Positions 5,629 to 5,867 of a DNA stretch of 5,867 bases are shown here, piece by piece. The stretch comes from CAKUFA01 sp963646285 (GTDB lineage Bacteria; Bacillota; Clostridia; Christensenellales; Aristaeellaceae), in NCBI GenBank assembly GCA_963646285.1, contig CAVIWF010000081.1, positions 1 through 5,867 of the forward strand. The letters are read 5' to 3'. Position 1 is the stretch's first letter. Every line of letters starts with the position of its first letter. The position numbers and the translations under genes were made by a program. The notes beneath the pieces were generated by a model that had not been told where the DNA came from, did no database searches, and worked only from the letters and a program-made list of their open reading frames with translations.

Positions 5629-5657
5629 ATGATAGCAAAGTTTCGGCTTACTTGCAA
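5629..5657 (-). promoter_or_regulatory. Predicted sigma-70-type promoter of the operon
   Basis: On the minus strand, TTGCAA (5657-5652, 4 of 6 matches to TTGACA) is followed by exactly 17 bases and then TATCAT (5634-5629, 5 of 6 matches to TATAAT). Transcription would begin near 5622, leaving a leader of about 55 nt before the ATG at 5567. No other promoter-like pair of similar quality was seen upstream of the first gene. The tight spacing of the four genes suggests that this promoter serves all of them. Confidence 0.6.
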
Positions 5658-5700
5658 CCGATGATTTGCAATTTAAGCAGACAAAGTGCAATGGAGAATG

Positions 5701-5729
5701 CGCTTTTCGAAAAAAAGTCGAAAAAAGCG
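5701..5729. repeat. A/T-rich inverted repeat upstream of the promoter
   Basis: CGCTTTTCGA (5701-5710) is complementary to TCGAAAAAAGCG (5718-5729) apart from two extra adenines. No T tract follows the stem on either strand, so an operator or structural role is more likely than termination. It lies about 45 bp upstream of the -35 hexamer. Confidence 0.5.
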
Positions 5730-5746
5730 TAAATTCCCAAAGTAAG

Positions 5747-5759
5747 TTCCACAGTGGAA
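5747..5759. promoter_or_regulatory. Perfect 13-bp palindrome, possible operator
   Basis: TTCCACAGTGGAA has perfect 6-bp arms around a single central base, the size expected of a site for a dimeric helix-turn-helix regulator. It lies about 90 bp upstream of the predicted -35. No regulator gene is in the window, so the assignment is tentative. Confidence 0.35.
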
Positions 5760-5774
5760 AGCGACATGGGAGTT

Positions 5775-5840
5775 AGTATGAGAAATGCAGCAGGAATAAG
5801 TATGGGAAGAGCACAAAAGCAGCAGGAATAAGTACGGGAA
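5775..5840. repeat. Direct repeats upstream of the operon promoter
   Basis: A 22-bp unit at 5787-5808 (beginning GCAGCAGGAATAAGTATGGG) recurs at 5819-5840 with one change (T to C), 32 bp apart. A shorter, diverged copy of its core, AGTATGAGAA, lies at 5775-5784, so the core AGTAYGRGAA occurs three times. These may be regulator binding sites or the end of a repeat tract continuing beyond the window. Confidence 0.6.
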
Positions 5841-5867
5841 TGCAGCAAGGGAGCCAGAAGCAGAGAG

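Larger units (their letters stand above)
5568..5867. other. Upstream intergenic region of the operon
   Basis: No convincing gene is present. From the operon outwards it holds the leader and ribosome binding site, the predicted promoter, the inverted repeat at 5701-5729, the palindrome at 5747-5759 and the direct repeats at 5775-5840. A minus-strand open frame at 5848-5648 begins with TTG, has no ribosome binding site, and is built from these repeats. Confidence 0.6.

Noticed and set aside
5648..5848. Minus-strand open frame of 66 codons with a hydrophobic translation, possible small membrane protein or leader peptide
   Set aside because: It starts with TTG, has no ribosome binding site, is largely made of the direct and inverted repeats, and ends inside the predicted promoter spacer.

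Overview
The window holds one tightly packed four-gene operon on the minus strand, flanked by two intergenic stretches of about 300 bases with distinctive structure. Base composition is roughly balanced. The ribosome binding sites are strong GGAGG-type, and the protein families (DUF2201-type vWA protein, BspA-type leucine-rich repeats, SIR2-like protein, MoxR ATPase) together suggest a Bacillota/Clostridia genome, probably a gut-type Oscillospiraceae or Lachnospiraceae. That assignment is inferred from gene content; no marker gene is present.

Layout in the direction of transcription (right to left): (1) 5867-5568, upstream region with a short direct repeat, two inverted repeats and a good sigma-70-type promoter (-35 TTGCAA at 5657-5652, 17 bp, -10 TATCAT at 5634-5629). 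(2) 5567-4158, a vWA protein with a metallopeptidase-like N-terminal domain and an intact MIDAS. (3) 4161-3253, a SIR2-like protein with its NAD-binding and catalytic motifs, overlapping gene 1 by 4 bp (ATGA). (4) 3260-1815, a cytoplasmic-looking protein of nine BspA-type 23-residue leucine-rich repeats, a helical linker and a C-terminal BRCT domain, overlapping gene 2 by 8 bp. (5) 1804-296, a MoxR-type AAA+ ATPase with a long helical C-terminal extension, whose ribosome binding site overlaps the stop codon of gene 3. (6) 295-1, a noncoding stretch with at least five hairpins, including a likely operon terminator (189-156) and two terminator-shaped hairpins facing the other way.

Reading as a system: a MoxR ATPase and a vWA protein commonly work as a pair, the ATPase remodelling a client through a vWA/MIDAS adaptor. 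Here the pair brackets a SIR2-like protein, a family that serves as the NAD-depleting effector in several anti-phage systems, and a repeat protein whose near-identical 69-bp units could let its binding surface change quickly. The architecture is what one would expect of an NTP-dependent conflict or defence module with a sensor (LRR-BRCT), a regulator (MoxR plus vWA) and a toxic effector (SIR2). The domain calls are well supported by the sequence; the defence role is inference. No RNA genes, insertion sequences or CRISPR array were found.
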